35,835 nt of DNA, taken from NCBI GenBank assembly GCA_016278505.1, contig JADQBQ010000015.1, forward strand, positions 1-35,835. Direction: 5' to 3'. Under the pieces are notes generated by a model. It did no database searches, was not told the DNA's origin, and was given only the letters and a program-made list of their open reading frames with translations. A program made the translations under genes and the position numbers. The DNA comes from Clostridiales bacterium. Its GTDB lineage: Bacteria; Bacillota; Desulfotomaculia; Desulfotomaculales; VENG01. Of this stretch, positions 15,056 through 22,393 are shown piece by piece. Each line of letters opens with the position of its first letter. The stretch's first letter is position 1.

Positions 15056-15490
15056 TTATAAATTAAGGAATGTACGTATCCTGTCCACCAACACATCCAC
15101 AAGATGTGGCAGCGGTTCCGTGGAGCTACCGATTAATTCCACTCCGGAACGATTCAAATGCAACACATATTTAGGGGCTGGCGATAGGGCCACCGCCTCG
15201 GCCGCGGGAGTGGTCATTTCACCGCTGAAACCAAATGGCATAAGCATTCCGACGGCACCCGCCAGCAAGTCAATCCGCTGTGCATTATAAACAATGGCGC
15301 TTTCTCCGCTGGCCACCTCATTTGCACCCGCTTTATACATACGGCCTGCAGCAAGGGCATTAGTACCCAGGGCGATAATTTCAGCCCGCGCGGCCGGCAG
15401 CGCCATGGCCAGCTTTTCCACCACCTGCGCCCCTATGCCGCCGCCCTGCCCGTCAATAACACCTATTCGATAAATTTTTTCTTTACTCAT
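15056..15490 (-). CDS. DUF3842 family protein
   Basis: 144 residues from the ATG at 15490 (AAGGAG upstream); the longer frame to 15550 runs through the terminator hairpin. Family blocks: RIGVIDGQGGGIGAQVVEKL at the N-terminus (Rossmann-like glycine-rich loop), ALGTNALAAGRMYKAGANE, ESAIVYNAQRIDLLAGAVG, and a C-terminal LNRSGVELIG. This is a small cytoplasmic family with no assigned function. It stands alone, with a leader matching that of the next gene downstream, suggesting shared control with the DUF4382/metal transporter operon. Confidence 0.85.
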   Translation of the reverse strand: MSKEKIYRIGVIDGQGGGIGAQVVEKLAMALPAARAEIIALGTNALAAGRMYKAGANEVASGESAIVYNAQRIDLLAGAVGMLMPFGFSGEMTTPAAEAVALSPAPKYVLHLNRSGVELIGSSTEPLPHLVDVLVDRIRTFLNL

Positions 15491-15514
15491 AATTTGTAGT
15501 CTCCTTACACAAAA

Positions 15515-15563
15515 AAACCATGAAGTTAGCCCACTCCAAGTGTGGCACAAACCTTCATGGTTT
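15515..15563 (-). terminator. Terminator-like leader hairpin upstream of the DUF3842 gene
   Basis: On the - strand, AAACCATGAAG pairs with CTTCATGGTTT (15553-15563 with 15515-15525, 11 bp) and is followed by a T7 run. An inner GCCAC/GTGGGC helix is possible. The T-run ends only about 20 nt before the ATG, which suits transcription attenuation. Confidence 0.65.
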
Positions 15564-15611
15564 AGTTCTTAATTATCATATTATGTGTATCTCAATATAA
15601 AAATGCTTTCT

Positions 15612-15627
15612 GGTGGTTCTTACCACC
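15612..15627 (-). promoter_or_regulatory. GGTGGT-N4-ACCACC inverted repeat
   Basis: Six-bp arms, 48-50 nt upstream of the hairpin at 15515-15563. Matches the motif at 14952-14968 in sequence, spacing and orientation. Confidence 0.55.
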
Positions 15628-15678
15628 TATTAATAATAGTTTCTATATGCTGGTCTTAATTCCTTCTTTTAAAAATAT

Positions 15679-16239
15679 TTAATCAGCCAGACTGGCACCT
15701 ATTTCAATAATCTTGACCTTATCCCTGCCAATAATAAAATGTATCTTTTCATTTTCACCTTTTGTGTAATTAAGGGTAAAATAGCTGGGGTCAGAAGTAT
15801 GCCTGGACTGTACCCTTGCCCCTTCACCGTATTGTTCAATTACTTTTTGGTAAGAATCTCCTAACTTAATTCCACTGGATGTTTCCGGCGGTAATACAGT
15901 AATAACTTTATCACTGGAATCTGAAAAGGCAACATGAAAATCCTTTCCATATGTCCAGCTGGTAATTGATTCACGCAGTTGGCTGTCTTCTTTCTCCACC
16001 GGCTCACCCAGTACATCTATCACTTCCTGCTTAGTCATGCCGGGCTTTACACCGTTGTAAACAAACAAACTGTCTGCCAATTGTCCTTCAGCCGATTTAT
16101 TGTTACCCGAGTTTTCTCCGTTTTCCTGCGCCTGGTCTTGGGATGGCTGATTATTTCCGTCACCAGTAGAAGCACAAGCGGCCAATACCAGGATAAGACC
16201 GGTTAGAAACAACGCTGTCACCACTCGTTTCGATTGCAC
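15679..16239 (-). CDS. Lipoprotein with SmpA/OmlA (BamE-like) repeats
   Basis: 186 residues from a GTG start preceded by AAGGAGGGA. Signal peptide with lipobox LAAC (Cys22), a low-complexity Gln/Asn/Ser linker (about 25-55), then two BamE-like units. The first has the hallmark VKPGMTKQEVIDVLGEP (about 67-83); the second is IKLGDSYQKVIEQYGEG (about 123-139). In monoderm bacteria such domains sit on the outer face of the membrane; the role is unknown. It is transcribed alone or ahead of the DUF3842 gene. Confidence 0.75.
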   Translation of the reverse strand: MQSKRVVTALFLTGLILVLAACASTGDGNNQPSQDQAQENGENSGNNKSAEGQLADSLFVYNGVKPGMTKQEVIDVLGEPVEKEDSQLRESITSWTYGKDFHVAFSDSSDKVITVLPPETSSGIKLGDSYQKVIEQYGEGARVQSRHTSDPSYFTLNYTKGENEKIHFIIGRDKVKIIEIGASLAD

Positions 16240-16312
16240 AAAATGTCCCTCCTTGACTAACTCAATTATTCATTCAATACTTAGACGATAAGCCGGAGGT
16301 ACATGTTCCCGT

Positions 16313-16365
16313 AAAAAAACCAATAACTCAACACTAGGTGCCTGGCACCCAGTGTTGAGTTATTG
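16313..16365 (-). terminator. Intrinsic terminator overlapping the GalT-like stop codon
   Basis: 15-bp arms CAATAACTCAACACT (16321-16335) with their complement at 16351-16365, plus an inner GGTGCC/GGCACC helix after one mismatch. A T7 run follows on the - strand (16313-16319). The TAA stop at 16360-16362 is inside the stem. Confidence 0.85.
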
Positions 16366-17460
16366 TGGCCGCAGTAGCTGTGCCACGGCGAAAGGATCGG
16401 AGCTTATTACACTGGTTGCGTATAGTTCCATGGCACCCACATCTGCGGTACGGCTAAAAACACTTCCGCGATCTACCACCCGGGCGATTAAGGGGAAATC
16501 GCTCCATCCTTGAACTCCCTTATTTAAAGGCGGTAGGTAAAGTACTACATTGAAGCTGTTCAGAGCTGCCTTTTCCTTCAAGGAATCCAATACCCCAAAC
16601 ACTGACCGTCCCGCCGAAACCAGAAGTTCCGGGCCGGCATGGCCCGGTATTATTATCCATGTCTCCTTTTCTTTGATGGGAGTGAGTATGGTCATATAAC
16701 GAGCTGCATCCCGGCTCCACCCCAAACCCAAGCAGCTATGTACATCATAAAGGTCTTTAAAGTAATTACTACCATATTCCCTTTGGTAACTCAAAGAGCA
16801 TCTCCGCAGCCAATCTATTTTTGGATAATGACGCCCGCGGGTTAGTGTAAGCTGCAGGTGACCGTGAACCACTGAAGAACCTGCAGGCCAGAGACAGTTC
16901 CACATCAAGAAGGGATAATAAACGCCTCTGTCGCCCTCTTTGGCGGCATACCGGGAGGCTTCAATAAACCAGCGGGCGGCCACCCTAAAGTAATCTTCCA
17001 CCATGGTCTGATTAAACTTAAGGGGGTGGTGCTCCCGGGGTATAACCAGACTATGAAAACCGTCATATTTGGCTACATTAGCGGCAGTGGTACAATAAAC
17101 CCCTTCTATGCGCCCGAATGCGTCCGCCGGGGTACGCTTAAGTGGAGAACAGAAAGGACATCCCTGGCGATAACTGTCCACCAGTGCATCCAAGTCACGG
17201 TCTTGATGAGCATCTACAGGTCTTTTGCCCCGTAAATGGTTAAATAGTGCCCCTTCACCGGTAATTAAGTTAGTAATTCTAACTATCTTTTGTTTTTCCA
17301 CTTCTTCCACGCTGCCGAACCTTTTGGCCGTCCATTCCCGCACACCGTTGACAAGTTTTAGGCGGCCGGGCAAAATGTCTAGATCATAGATTCTTTGGAA
17401 CAGTTTCTGTTTGCAGTCCGAGAGGTTTGCAACCAATGACGAGAGCTGGAAAATGGACAT
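16360..17460 (-). CDS. GalT/HIT-like nucleotidyltransferase or phosphorylase
   Basis: 366 residues from the ATG at 17460 (AGGCGG upstream). An open frame extends to 17583 but crosses a terminator and the previous gene. CPFC at 101-104 and the HIT-type active-site motif HGHLQ at 199-203 (H-x-H-x-Q, as in galactose-1-phosphate uridylyltransferase) are present. GalT-family enzymes transfer or phosphorolyse nucleotide-sugars. It follows a TreT-like glycosyltransferase that would use or make an NDP-glucose, so an NDP-glucose phosphorylase function is attractive (inference). An ADP-glucose phosphorylase-like or DUF4922-type assignment is also possible. Confidence 0.65.
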   Translation of the reverse strand: MSIFQLSSLVANLSDCKQKLFQRIYDLDILPGRLKLVNGVREWTAKRFGSVEEVEKQKIVRITNLITGEGALFNHLRGKRPVDAHQDRDLDALVDSYRQGCPFCSPLKRTPADAFGRIEGVYCTTAANVAKYDGFHSLVIPREHHPLKFNQTMVEDYFRVAARWFIEASRYAAKEGDRGVYYPFLMWNCLWPAGSSVVHGHLQLTLTRGRHYPKIDWLRRCSLSYQREYGSNYFKDLYDVHSCLGLGWSRDAARYMTILTPIKEKETWIIIPGHAGPELLVSAGRSVFGVLDSLKEKAALNSFNVVLYLPPLNKGVQGWSDFPLIARVVDRGSVFSRTADVGAMELYATSVISSDPFAVAQLLRPQ

Positions 17461-17510
17461 GCGAAAACCGCCTCTCATAAATATGGCAAAGTATATTTTG
17501 CTAAAGTAAT

Positions 17511-17534
17511 AAAAATCCCCGGCTGTGGCCGGGG
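17511..17534 (-). terminator. Intrinsic terminator after the TreT-like gene
   Basis: On the - strand, CCCCGGC-CACA-GCCGGGG (17528-17534 with 17517-17523) followed by ATTTTTATT. It starts 13 nt after the glycosyltransferase stop, so the GalT-like gene is reached by partial read-through or has its own promoter. Confidence 0.8.
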
Positions 17535-17546
17535 AGGGGGAATTTT

Positions 17547-18746
17547 TTACACCTGCGTTTCGTTTATTAACATCTCCAGCCACCGTTCCAAGTATACCGG
17601 CAGGATAAAGTTATCACGCACGTGCTCCTTGCCCGCGGTACCTAAACGGTCAGCCAATTTGGGGTCATTGAGTAAACGAACCGCTGCCGAGGCCACTTCT
17701 TCCACCGCCTGGGCCTGGAGCCCGGTTTCTTCCTGTAACACCTGAGTTTTTATACCCCCTACAGGGCTGGCCACCAATGGCCTGCCTTTCCACAAACCCT
17801 CGGTGACGGTAAGCCCGAATCCTTCTCGAACGGACTTTTGAATAATAATGGCCGCCGCACGCTGCAGAGCATTTATCTCCAAATCACTGCCGGAAGGCAA
17901 TTCTCTAATAAAAATATCCGGATCGTCCGCTGCTTCTCTTAAGACCGCTTCCAGAACCTGTACTCCCTCCGGATCATCACTGGCACCTCCGCCCGCCAGA
18001 ACTAACCGGCAGGGGATCTCCTGCCGTACCAGATGGAAGGCACCCACAACTCCGATAGGGTCCTTAAGCCAATCAAATCGCGAAACCTGCATCAATAAAG
18101 GTAAGTCCCTGGGAATACCCAGCCGATCAAAAACACTCTCAATTTCTTGATCCGTCAGATCGCGGTTCTTTTCTGCCAGCGGATCTATAGCCGGCGGCAT
18201 AATATAGTGCCGTTTGTCAGCGTCCTTAACATATTCAGGCAGGTGATAAACAGATGCATCACACCAGGTAACCATGGGCCGCAAAAAATTCCACACCCGG
18301 GGGTCACAATCCACGGGATCAATATGGCAGTACCAGATCCAGGTACCACTATGCCCTGAGCGAACCTCCGTCAGCCCGAGGGGCTGTTGGTCATGTAGAA
18401 TAACAAAATCCGCATCCTGCCTGATAATATCTTGGTTTCTGCGATTCACACGCCGGTACAAATCCATCATTTCCTGGGTTACTTCAACTTGCTGGCCGTG
18501 AAAAGCATTATGAAAAACTTTAGTTACCCTGAAAAATTCAGGTGTACCCTCCATTACATCCCAAATGACGCGTAACCCCACATCTTCCATCAAAGGAACC
18601 AGGCGTTTTAATATTTCGGCTACGCCCCCACCGGCTGCTGTAGAATTAATATGCTGTATTGTTTTTCCTTCCAACTTGGAAGCCAAGTTTTTGATGGAAT
18701 GTATTCTTTCTTTCCCTAAAATTTCTTCGTAATCATGTAGTTTCAT
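17547..18746 (-). CDS. treT: Trehalose glycosyltransferring synthase-like GT4 glycosyltransferase (TreT-like)
   Basis: 399 residues from the ATG at 18746 (GGAGG upstream); the frame to 18809 is a non-coding extension. GT-B fold family 4. The TreT-type N-terminus HINSTAAGGGVAEILKRLVPLM (about residues 33-54), VTKVFHNAFHG and ILHDQQPLGL are present, as is the C-terminal NDP-sugar motif SVREGFGLTVTEGLWKGRP with its E-x7-E. TreT enzymes make trehalose from NDP-glucose and glucose, reversibly. It pairs with the GalT-like gene downstream. Possible role: storage or compatible-solute trehalose metabolism. Confidence 0.8.
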   Translation of the reverse strand: MKLHDYEEILGKERIHSIKNLASKLEGKTIQHINSTAAGGGVAEILKRLVPLMEDVGLRVIWDVMEGTPEFFRVTKVFHNAFHGQQVEVTQEMMDLYRRVNRRNQDIIRQDADFVILHDQQPLGLTEVRSGHSGTWIWYCHIDPVDCDPRVWNFLRPMVTWCDASVYHLPEYVKDADKRHYIMPPAIDPLAEKNRDLTDQEIESVFDRLGIPRDLPLLMQVSRFDWLKDPIGVVGAFHLVRQEIPCRLVLAGGGASDDPEGVQVLEAVLREAADDPDIFIRELPSGSDLEINALQRAAAIIIQKSVREGFGLTVTEGLWKGRPLVASPVGGIKTQVLQEETGLQAQAVEEVASAAVRLLNDPKLADRLGTAGKEHVRDNFILPVYLERWLEMLINETQV

Positions 18747-18865
18747 TTTACGGCCCCTCCATAAAATATTTCCCCTGTAGCTTTTCCAGCGTTGCACAGT
18801 ATATTCCACCGGTTAACAGTATTTTTTATTTAAACCCGGTAAGAACGGAAGAGACCAGTTATACC

Positions 18866-19873
18866 TTAGTCCAACCTGCCCGATGCTTCAGCCAGCATAT
18901 GACGTACCGGCAAGCTGTACGGACATTTTTCCTCACATTCACCGCACTCAATACAATCACTGGCCTTTACCGGCAAGTCCCGGTAACGATCTAATGCCCA
19001 GTCCTGCATATCGTAACGCGTATAATAACCGTCAAATAAAAAGATCATGGGTATATTTATCCCCTGTGGGCAGGGTTGACAATATTCACAGCGCCTACAA
19101 AAAGTATTACCCAATATTCCTGCATCATTCTCAAGCTCTTTCATCTCATCGGCCGTTAAAGTAGCCGGCATTTCTCCCGCCAGGGCATTCTCATCCACCT
19201 GGCTCACAGAATCCATGCCTGGAATTATTACCGAAACTGGATACTGCTGAATAAAACGCAGCGCAAGATTGGCGTTTTTCAAGGCACCTCCGGCCAGTGG
19301 TTTCATGATAATTACCCCGGCATTTGTTTTCTCTGCCTGATCAAATAGCTCCCGAGTGCCATCTGTTTCCACAGCATTGAAAGGGAATTGTACGGTTTCC
19401 AATTCTGCCTCTTTAAGAGCTTTAACCAGTATATCTTTCACATGGCCGGTAATCCCGATATGCTTAACCACGCCGTCCTTCTTAGCTTCTTTTAAAGCAG
19501 CCAGGGCACCGTCCGGCGCCAGAACCTGCTCCAATGCCTCTTGTTCTTTAACGTTATGTAGCTGGTACAGGTCAATATAATCAACCCTGAAATCCTTCAG
19601 GCTGTTTTGTATTTCCTCGGCCATAGCATCCCTGGACCTAGCCATCGATTTAGTGGCAATTATCGCCTTTTTTCTTCTTTTGCTTAAAACGGCACCTAAT
19701 TTTTTTTCGCTATCAGTATAGCCTCTGGCAGTATCAAAAAAGTTTATGCCCCTGTCCAGCGCCCTGTTTACTACCACAGCGGCGTCTTCACTGGACACCC
19801 GCTGAACCGGAATGCCACCAAAGCCAATAACCGAAACCTTCAAACCTGTTTGGCCCAGAACTCTGTAATTCAT
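18866..19873 (-). CDS. Aldo/keto reductase with C-terminal double 4Fe-4S domain
   Basis: 335 residues. TIM-barrel aldo/keto reductase with the catalytic tetrad visible: Asp47, Tyr52 (FFDTARGYTDSE), Lys75 (IIATKS) and His106 (DLYQLHN). The C-terminus has one full CxxCxxCxxCP set (Cys259, 262, 265, 268) and a second CxxCxxCxxxCP (Cys307, 310, 313, 317), each able to hold a 4Fe-4S cluster. This fusion is common in anaerobes and suggests ferredoxin-linked reduction of a carbonyl substrate. The substrate is unknown. The ATG follows GGGGGA. Monocistronic, with an AT-rich divergent region upstream. Confidence 0.92.
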   Translation of the reverse strand: MNYRVLGQTGLKVSVIGFGGIPVQRVSSEDAAVVVNRALDRGINFFDTARGYTDSEKKLGAVLSKRRKKAIIATKSMARSRDAMAEEIQNSLKDFRVDYIDLYQLHNVKEQEALEQVLAPDGALAALKEAKKDGVVKHIGITGHVKDILVKALKEAELETVQFPFNAVETDGTRELFDQAEKTNAGVIIMKPLAGGALKNANLALRFIQQYPVSVIIPGMDSVSQVDENALAGEMPATLTADEMKELENDAGILGNTFCRRCEYCQPCPQGINIPMIFLFDGYYTRYDMQDWALDRYRDLPVKASDCIECGECEEKCPYSLPVRHMLAEASGRLD

Positions 19874-20031
19874 ACTTATCCCCCATTCCTTTAATATTTT
19901 AGAGTATCACCTTTGCTTTAGTAAGTTCACTGGCAGTTAGTACTTATATAATTAATTTTATTTTAAACAAGCTATTCCTTCTTTAAAAATTAATCGTTAA
20001 CTTTGCCACTTTCACCTTTATCCTGATAATG

Positions 20032-20040
20032 CATATTATA
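20032..20040 (+). promoter_or_regulatory. Possible mother-cell sigma (E/K) -10 element
   Basis: CATATTATA matches the CATANNNTA pattern of SigE/SigK -10 boxes. An AC dinucleotide 16 nt upstream could be a SigK -35. It lies 42 nt before the 20082 start. Weak on its own, but the genes downstream look sporulation-related. Confidence 0.35.
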
Positions 20041-20081
20041 TTTATAAAATCTTATACAACACGAAAGGAGGAGGATCATCT

Positions 20082-20294
20082 ATGAATGTAAACCCGTATA
20101 CCCTTTTTTTAATCCTCATTTTACTGGTATTAAGCACCGATAAAGACGCTGATGCAAAACTGATGTTTTTAAAGAATTTTACTGAACAAACTTCTCATTC
20201 CCTAAGTTCTGTAAGGGAAGGAGTTGAAAGTATGCAGGCAAGCTTCCAACAAGCCCATGCCTTGTTTGCAGGTGCTTCCAACAAGCCTGCCTAG
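20082..20294 (+). CDS. Small protein with N-terminal hydrophobic helix
   Basis: 70 residues. Starts MNVNPYTLFLILILLVLSTD, a short membrane helix like that of YjcZ-type sporulation proteins, then a polar, probably helical tail (about 25-70) with regularly spaced Gln/His/Ser. A strong ribosome site, AAAGGAGGAGG, precedes the ATG. No named family is recognised. It is in a run of tiny membrane proteins, suggesting a spore-coat or membrane role (inference). Confidence 0.7.
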   Translation: MNVNPYTLFLILILLVLSTDKDADAKLMFLKNFTEQTSHSLSSVREGVESMQASFQQAHALFAGASNKPA

Positions 20295-20414
20295 ACAGAC
20301 GTAACTGCAAATAAATTATTTAATTTTTATTTGGATGAGTAACAAGTTGTAGGATTAGTTAATATTATGAATTAGGACCACAAAACACCATTCTAAAAAA
20401 GGAGGTTACTCTAC

Positions 20415-20540
20415 ATGGGTTACGGCGGAGGCGAATGTGGCGGAACATACTTTGACGGTTCTTTTATCCTGTTCCTCATTTTGATTCTTCTGGTCTTTGG
20501 TATGGGACCATTCTTCGGTGGGTACGCAGCCAAGAAATAA
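20415..20540 (+). CDS. YjcZ-like very small glycine-rich membrane protein
   Basis: 41 residues beginning MGYGGGECGGTYFDG, followed by one hydrophobic helix (FILFLILILLVFGMG) and ending GYAAKK. The layout of Gly/Tyr-rich head, single helix and short tail is that of YjcZ/sporulation-type small proteins. The ribosome site AAAGGAGG is perfect. It faces a homologous gene (20633-20743) across a perfect palindromic terminator. Confidence 0.8.
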   Translation: MGYGGGECGGTYFDGSFILFLILILLVFGMGPFFGGYAAKK

Positions 20541-20564
20541 CACTCTTACTTTCTTTGTAAGTAT

Positions 20565-20614
20565 AATGAATAAAAGATAGCCCAATCATATGATTGGGCT
20601 ATCTTTTATTCATT
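20565..20614. terminator. Perfect bidirectional terminator between convergent small genes
   Basis: 25-bp arms with no loop, exactly self-complementary around 20589/20590 (core GCCCAATCATATGATTGGGC). AT-rich outer ends give T-rich tails on both strands. It serves the convergent genes 20415-20540 (+) and 20633-20743 (-). Confidence 0.85.
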
Positions 20615-20632
20615 CATTTCCACGCTGTTAGT

Positions 20633-20743
20633 CTATTTTTCGGCTGCACCAAAGCAGCCGAAAAATGGGAACATTGCGAAGACAAGCAGGATTAAAACCA
20701 AGAATAAAATCCAAGCTCCACCGCCGCCACATCCGTATGCCAT
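20633..20743 (-). CDS. YjcZ-like very small glycine-rich membrane protein
   Basis: 36 residues beginning MAYGCGGGGA, then the helix WILFLVLILLVFAMFPFFG and tail CFGAAEK. A clear relative of the 41-residue protein encoded convergently at 20415-20540 (shared ILFLxLILLVF core). The ribosome site AAAGGAGG is perfect. The gene is too short for routine gene callers but is well supported by the ribosome site, homologous neighbour and shared terminator. Confidence 0.8.
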   Translation of the reverse strand: MAYGCGGGGAWILFLVLILLVFAMFPFFGCFGAAEK

Positions 20744-20838
20744 AAAAATTCCTCCTTTAAATTTATAATTCCAAATTATTCACACCCAATTTAAAGTGTC
20801 ACTGTCCCCAGTAAATCTTTTAGCCATAAGTTCAAAAA

Positions 20839-21888
20839 TTATCCAATTTGTTTCTTATAAATACGGTACAATTTAATGATTTCCCCACCAAACATGGGCT
20901 TAATTATCTTTCTTTTGACCACCTCGTTACTTTCCGCAACCTGCGAGGCCTCGCCTTCCGTATAGCCCAGTTCTTGGCACCGGTTATAAAACTCTTTCAA
21001 AACTGCCCAGTGAATGCCGCGGTGCTGGAACTCAGGCACTATGCCTCCGATAGCCAGTCGTATTACTCCATTGGTACCGTTTTTGTCCGGTTTCTTATAG
21101 GGGATAGATAACAACATACCCGCCGGCTTTTTATCAACTTCAGCAATAATAAATAAGCTGGGAGGGACTCTCCCGGCAAGGCTGAGCAAAAATCCCTGCG
21201 CATCACCCGTAGTCATGGGAATGAATCCCCAAATTCTGGCCATGGCCTTATTGTTAATCTGCTGAAGTATTTGGGCTTCCTTAAATAATGCTGCATAATT
21301 GACGGACCGGACCACAACCCCGGGCAGTTCTTCCGCCCTTTGCAACTTTTCAGGCATAGATTCCGGTAATTTCCATTTAAAACACTCTAAGTCGTGCACC
21401 TTAGGCATTCCTGCTGTCTCCACTAAACTCTGATAGTACGTGGGATTGTATGGTATTTCACCGTGAGATTCATATTCAAAACCTTTTACCAATAACCCCA
21501 CCTGCTCGTTAGTATTCAGCGTGGCCGGCCCGATCATTACCTCCTTCTTTTTTTCTTTCAGCCAGCCGGCGGCGGCATTAAGCAAATCCTTAGCAACTTC
21601 AGAGTCATTGATGCATTCAAAGCAACCCCAGAATCCTTCTTGCGGCCGGGGATTTAAGGTGTCAATGGATGCGGTTATCCGTCCCACCGGCTTATCCCCA
21701 TCCATGGCAACAAAGTTGGCATAGACTATATGCTGCAATGTGGAATTCGCCAGCGGTGTAAATTTCATCCTGACAGCCCCACTGCTTGCATTAGGGGGAA
21801 TAGAATTTTCCCCGTAGACCAGGGACGGTACCGCTAGAAAACTTTCCATAGCGGCATTGTTTTTTACCCTAATGATTTTGGGTGCCAT
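20839..21888 (-). CDS. GNAT-like N-acetyltransferase family protein
   Basis: 349 residues, no signal or membrane segment. The C-terminal half has GNAT features: a beta strand with IIAEVDKKPAGMLLSIP, then AIGGIVPEFQHRGIHWAVLKEF (acetyl-CoA pyrophosphate loop, Q-x-R-G-x-x pattern) and a helix rich in NEVVKRKI. The N-terminal half carries a second, degenerate acetyltransferase-like domain (FVAMDGDKPVGRITASID). The family is large and uncharacterised; the substrate is unknown. The ATG follows GGAGG. Monocistronic, divergent from the proline-rich small gene. Confidence 0.75.
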   Translation of the reverse strand: MAPKIIRVKNNAAMESFLAVPSLVYGENSIPPNASSGAVRMKFTPLANSTLQHIVYANFVAMDGDKPVGRITASIDTLNPRPQEGFWGCFECINDSEVAKDLLNAAAGWLKEKKKEVMIGPATLNTNEQVGLLVKGFEYESHGEIPYNPTYYQSLVETAGMPKVHDLECFKWKLPESMPEKLQRAEELPGVVVRSVNYAALFKEAQILQQINNKAMARIWGFIPMTTGDAQGFLLSLAGRVPPSLFIIAEVDKKPAGMLLSIPYKKPDKNGTNGVIRLAIGGIVPEFQHRGIHWAVLKEFYNRCQELGYTEGEASQVAESNEVVKRKIIKPMFGGEIIKLYRIYKKQIG

Positions 21889-21954
21889 ATTAATCCTCCA
21901 ATTCTACCTTTCCATCTTTTGCCTCCGGTTCATAGTATTCAAAAATTTTGTCAG

Positions 21955-21979
21955 ATGTTACGGAACAATGTTGTAACAT
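21955..21979. promoter_or_regulatory. ATGTTAC-N11-GTAACAT inverted repeat
   Basis: Seven-bp perfect arms in the divergent intergenic region between the GNAT gene (-) and the proline-rich small gene (+), 48 nt before the latter's ATG. The dyad has the size of a helix-turn-helix dimer operator. Confidence 0.4.
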
Positions 21980-22026
21980 TATTGAACCTTATCTATATAC
22001 TGGTAATAAAAACAGGAGGGATATTG

Positions 22027-22224
22027 ATGGGATATGGATTTGGCCCACCACCCGCACCTAAACAACCTAAAAGCGGCGATAAAAAGGGGAACTATATGCC
22101 TGGCTTTCCCTGGGAAAAACTTGTGCCTCCCGGTTTTCCCTGGCAAGTTCCTAAACAAGACCCCAAGCAAGAAGTTCCGCCATTTTGGCCATGGTTTAGC
22201 CCCAAGAAGAAAAAAGGAAAATAG
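22027..22224 (+). CDS. Small proline/lysine/tryptophan-rich protein
   Basis: 65 residues: MGYGFGPPPAPKQP head, two PGFPW repeats (PGFPWEKLVP and PGFPWQVPKQ), then FWPWFSPKKKKGK. No membrane helix. The MGYG start resembles the YjcZ-like proteins nearby. AGGAGGG precedes the ATG. The low-complexity cationic composition suggests a structural or coat-associated role, perhaps in spores (inference). No family recognised. Confidence 0.75.
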   Translation: MGYGFGPPPAPKQPKSGDKKGNYMPGFPWEKLVPPGFPWQVPKQDPKQEVPPFWPWFSPKKKKGK

Positions 22225-22228
22225 TTAT

Positions 22229-22265
22229 AAAGCCAAGGTCCGGGTAATGCCCGGACCTTGGCTTT
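22229..22265 (+). terminator. Intrinsic terminator
   Basis: 16-bp perfect stem, AAAGCCAAGGTCCGGG with its complement, loop TAATG, then TTTTC. It ends the proline-rich small gene before the pst operon. Confidence 0.85.
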
Positions 22266-22274
22266 TCATTTGCT

Positions 22275-22322
22275 TTTACACAAACTAAAGGTCTTCTTTA
22301 CAATCTTTACAAAGCATTTATG
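22275..22322 (+). promoter_or_regulatory. Candidate Pho box cluster upstream of pstC
   Basis: TTTACA at 22275, 22297 and 22306 and TTTATG at 22317. The pair 22297/22306 is TTTACA-N3-TTTACA, the same arrangement as at 25602-25616 before pstS. Some copies are 11 or 22 nt apart, as in PhoP sites of Firmicutes. PhoP is encoded at 30664-31362. Confidence 0.55.
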
Positions 22323-22393
22323 CATACTTAAAAATAATCTACTAGAGTGGTACCAAAGACTTGGTATTTTTTTTATTTGGGGGACTTGCTTAT

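Noticed and set aside
15508-15627. T-box leader before the DUF3842 gene
   Set aside because: GGTGG and a terminator are present, but there is no T-box TGGNACCRCG antiterminator sequence, no specifier stem, and the gene is not related to amino acid supply.
17461-17583. N-terminal extension of the GalT-like protein
   Set aside because: It would cross the terminator after the upstream gene and overlap that gene's stop; the ATG at 17460 has its own ribosome site.
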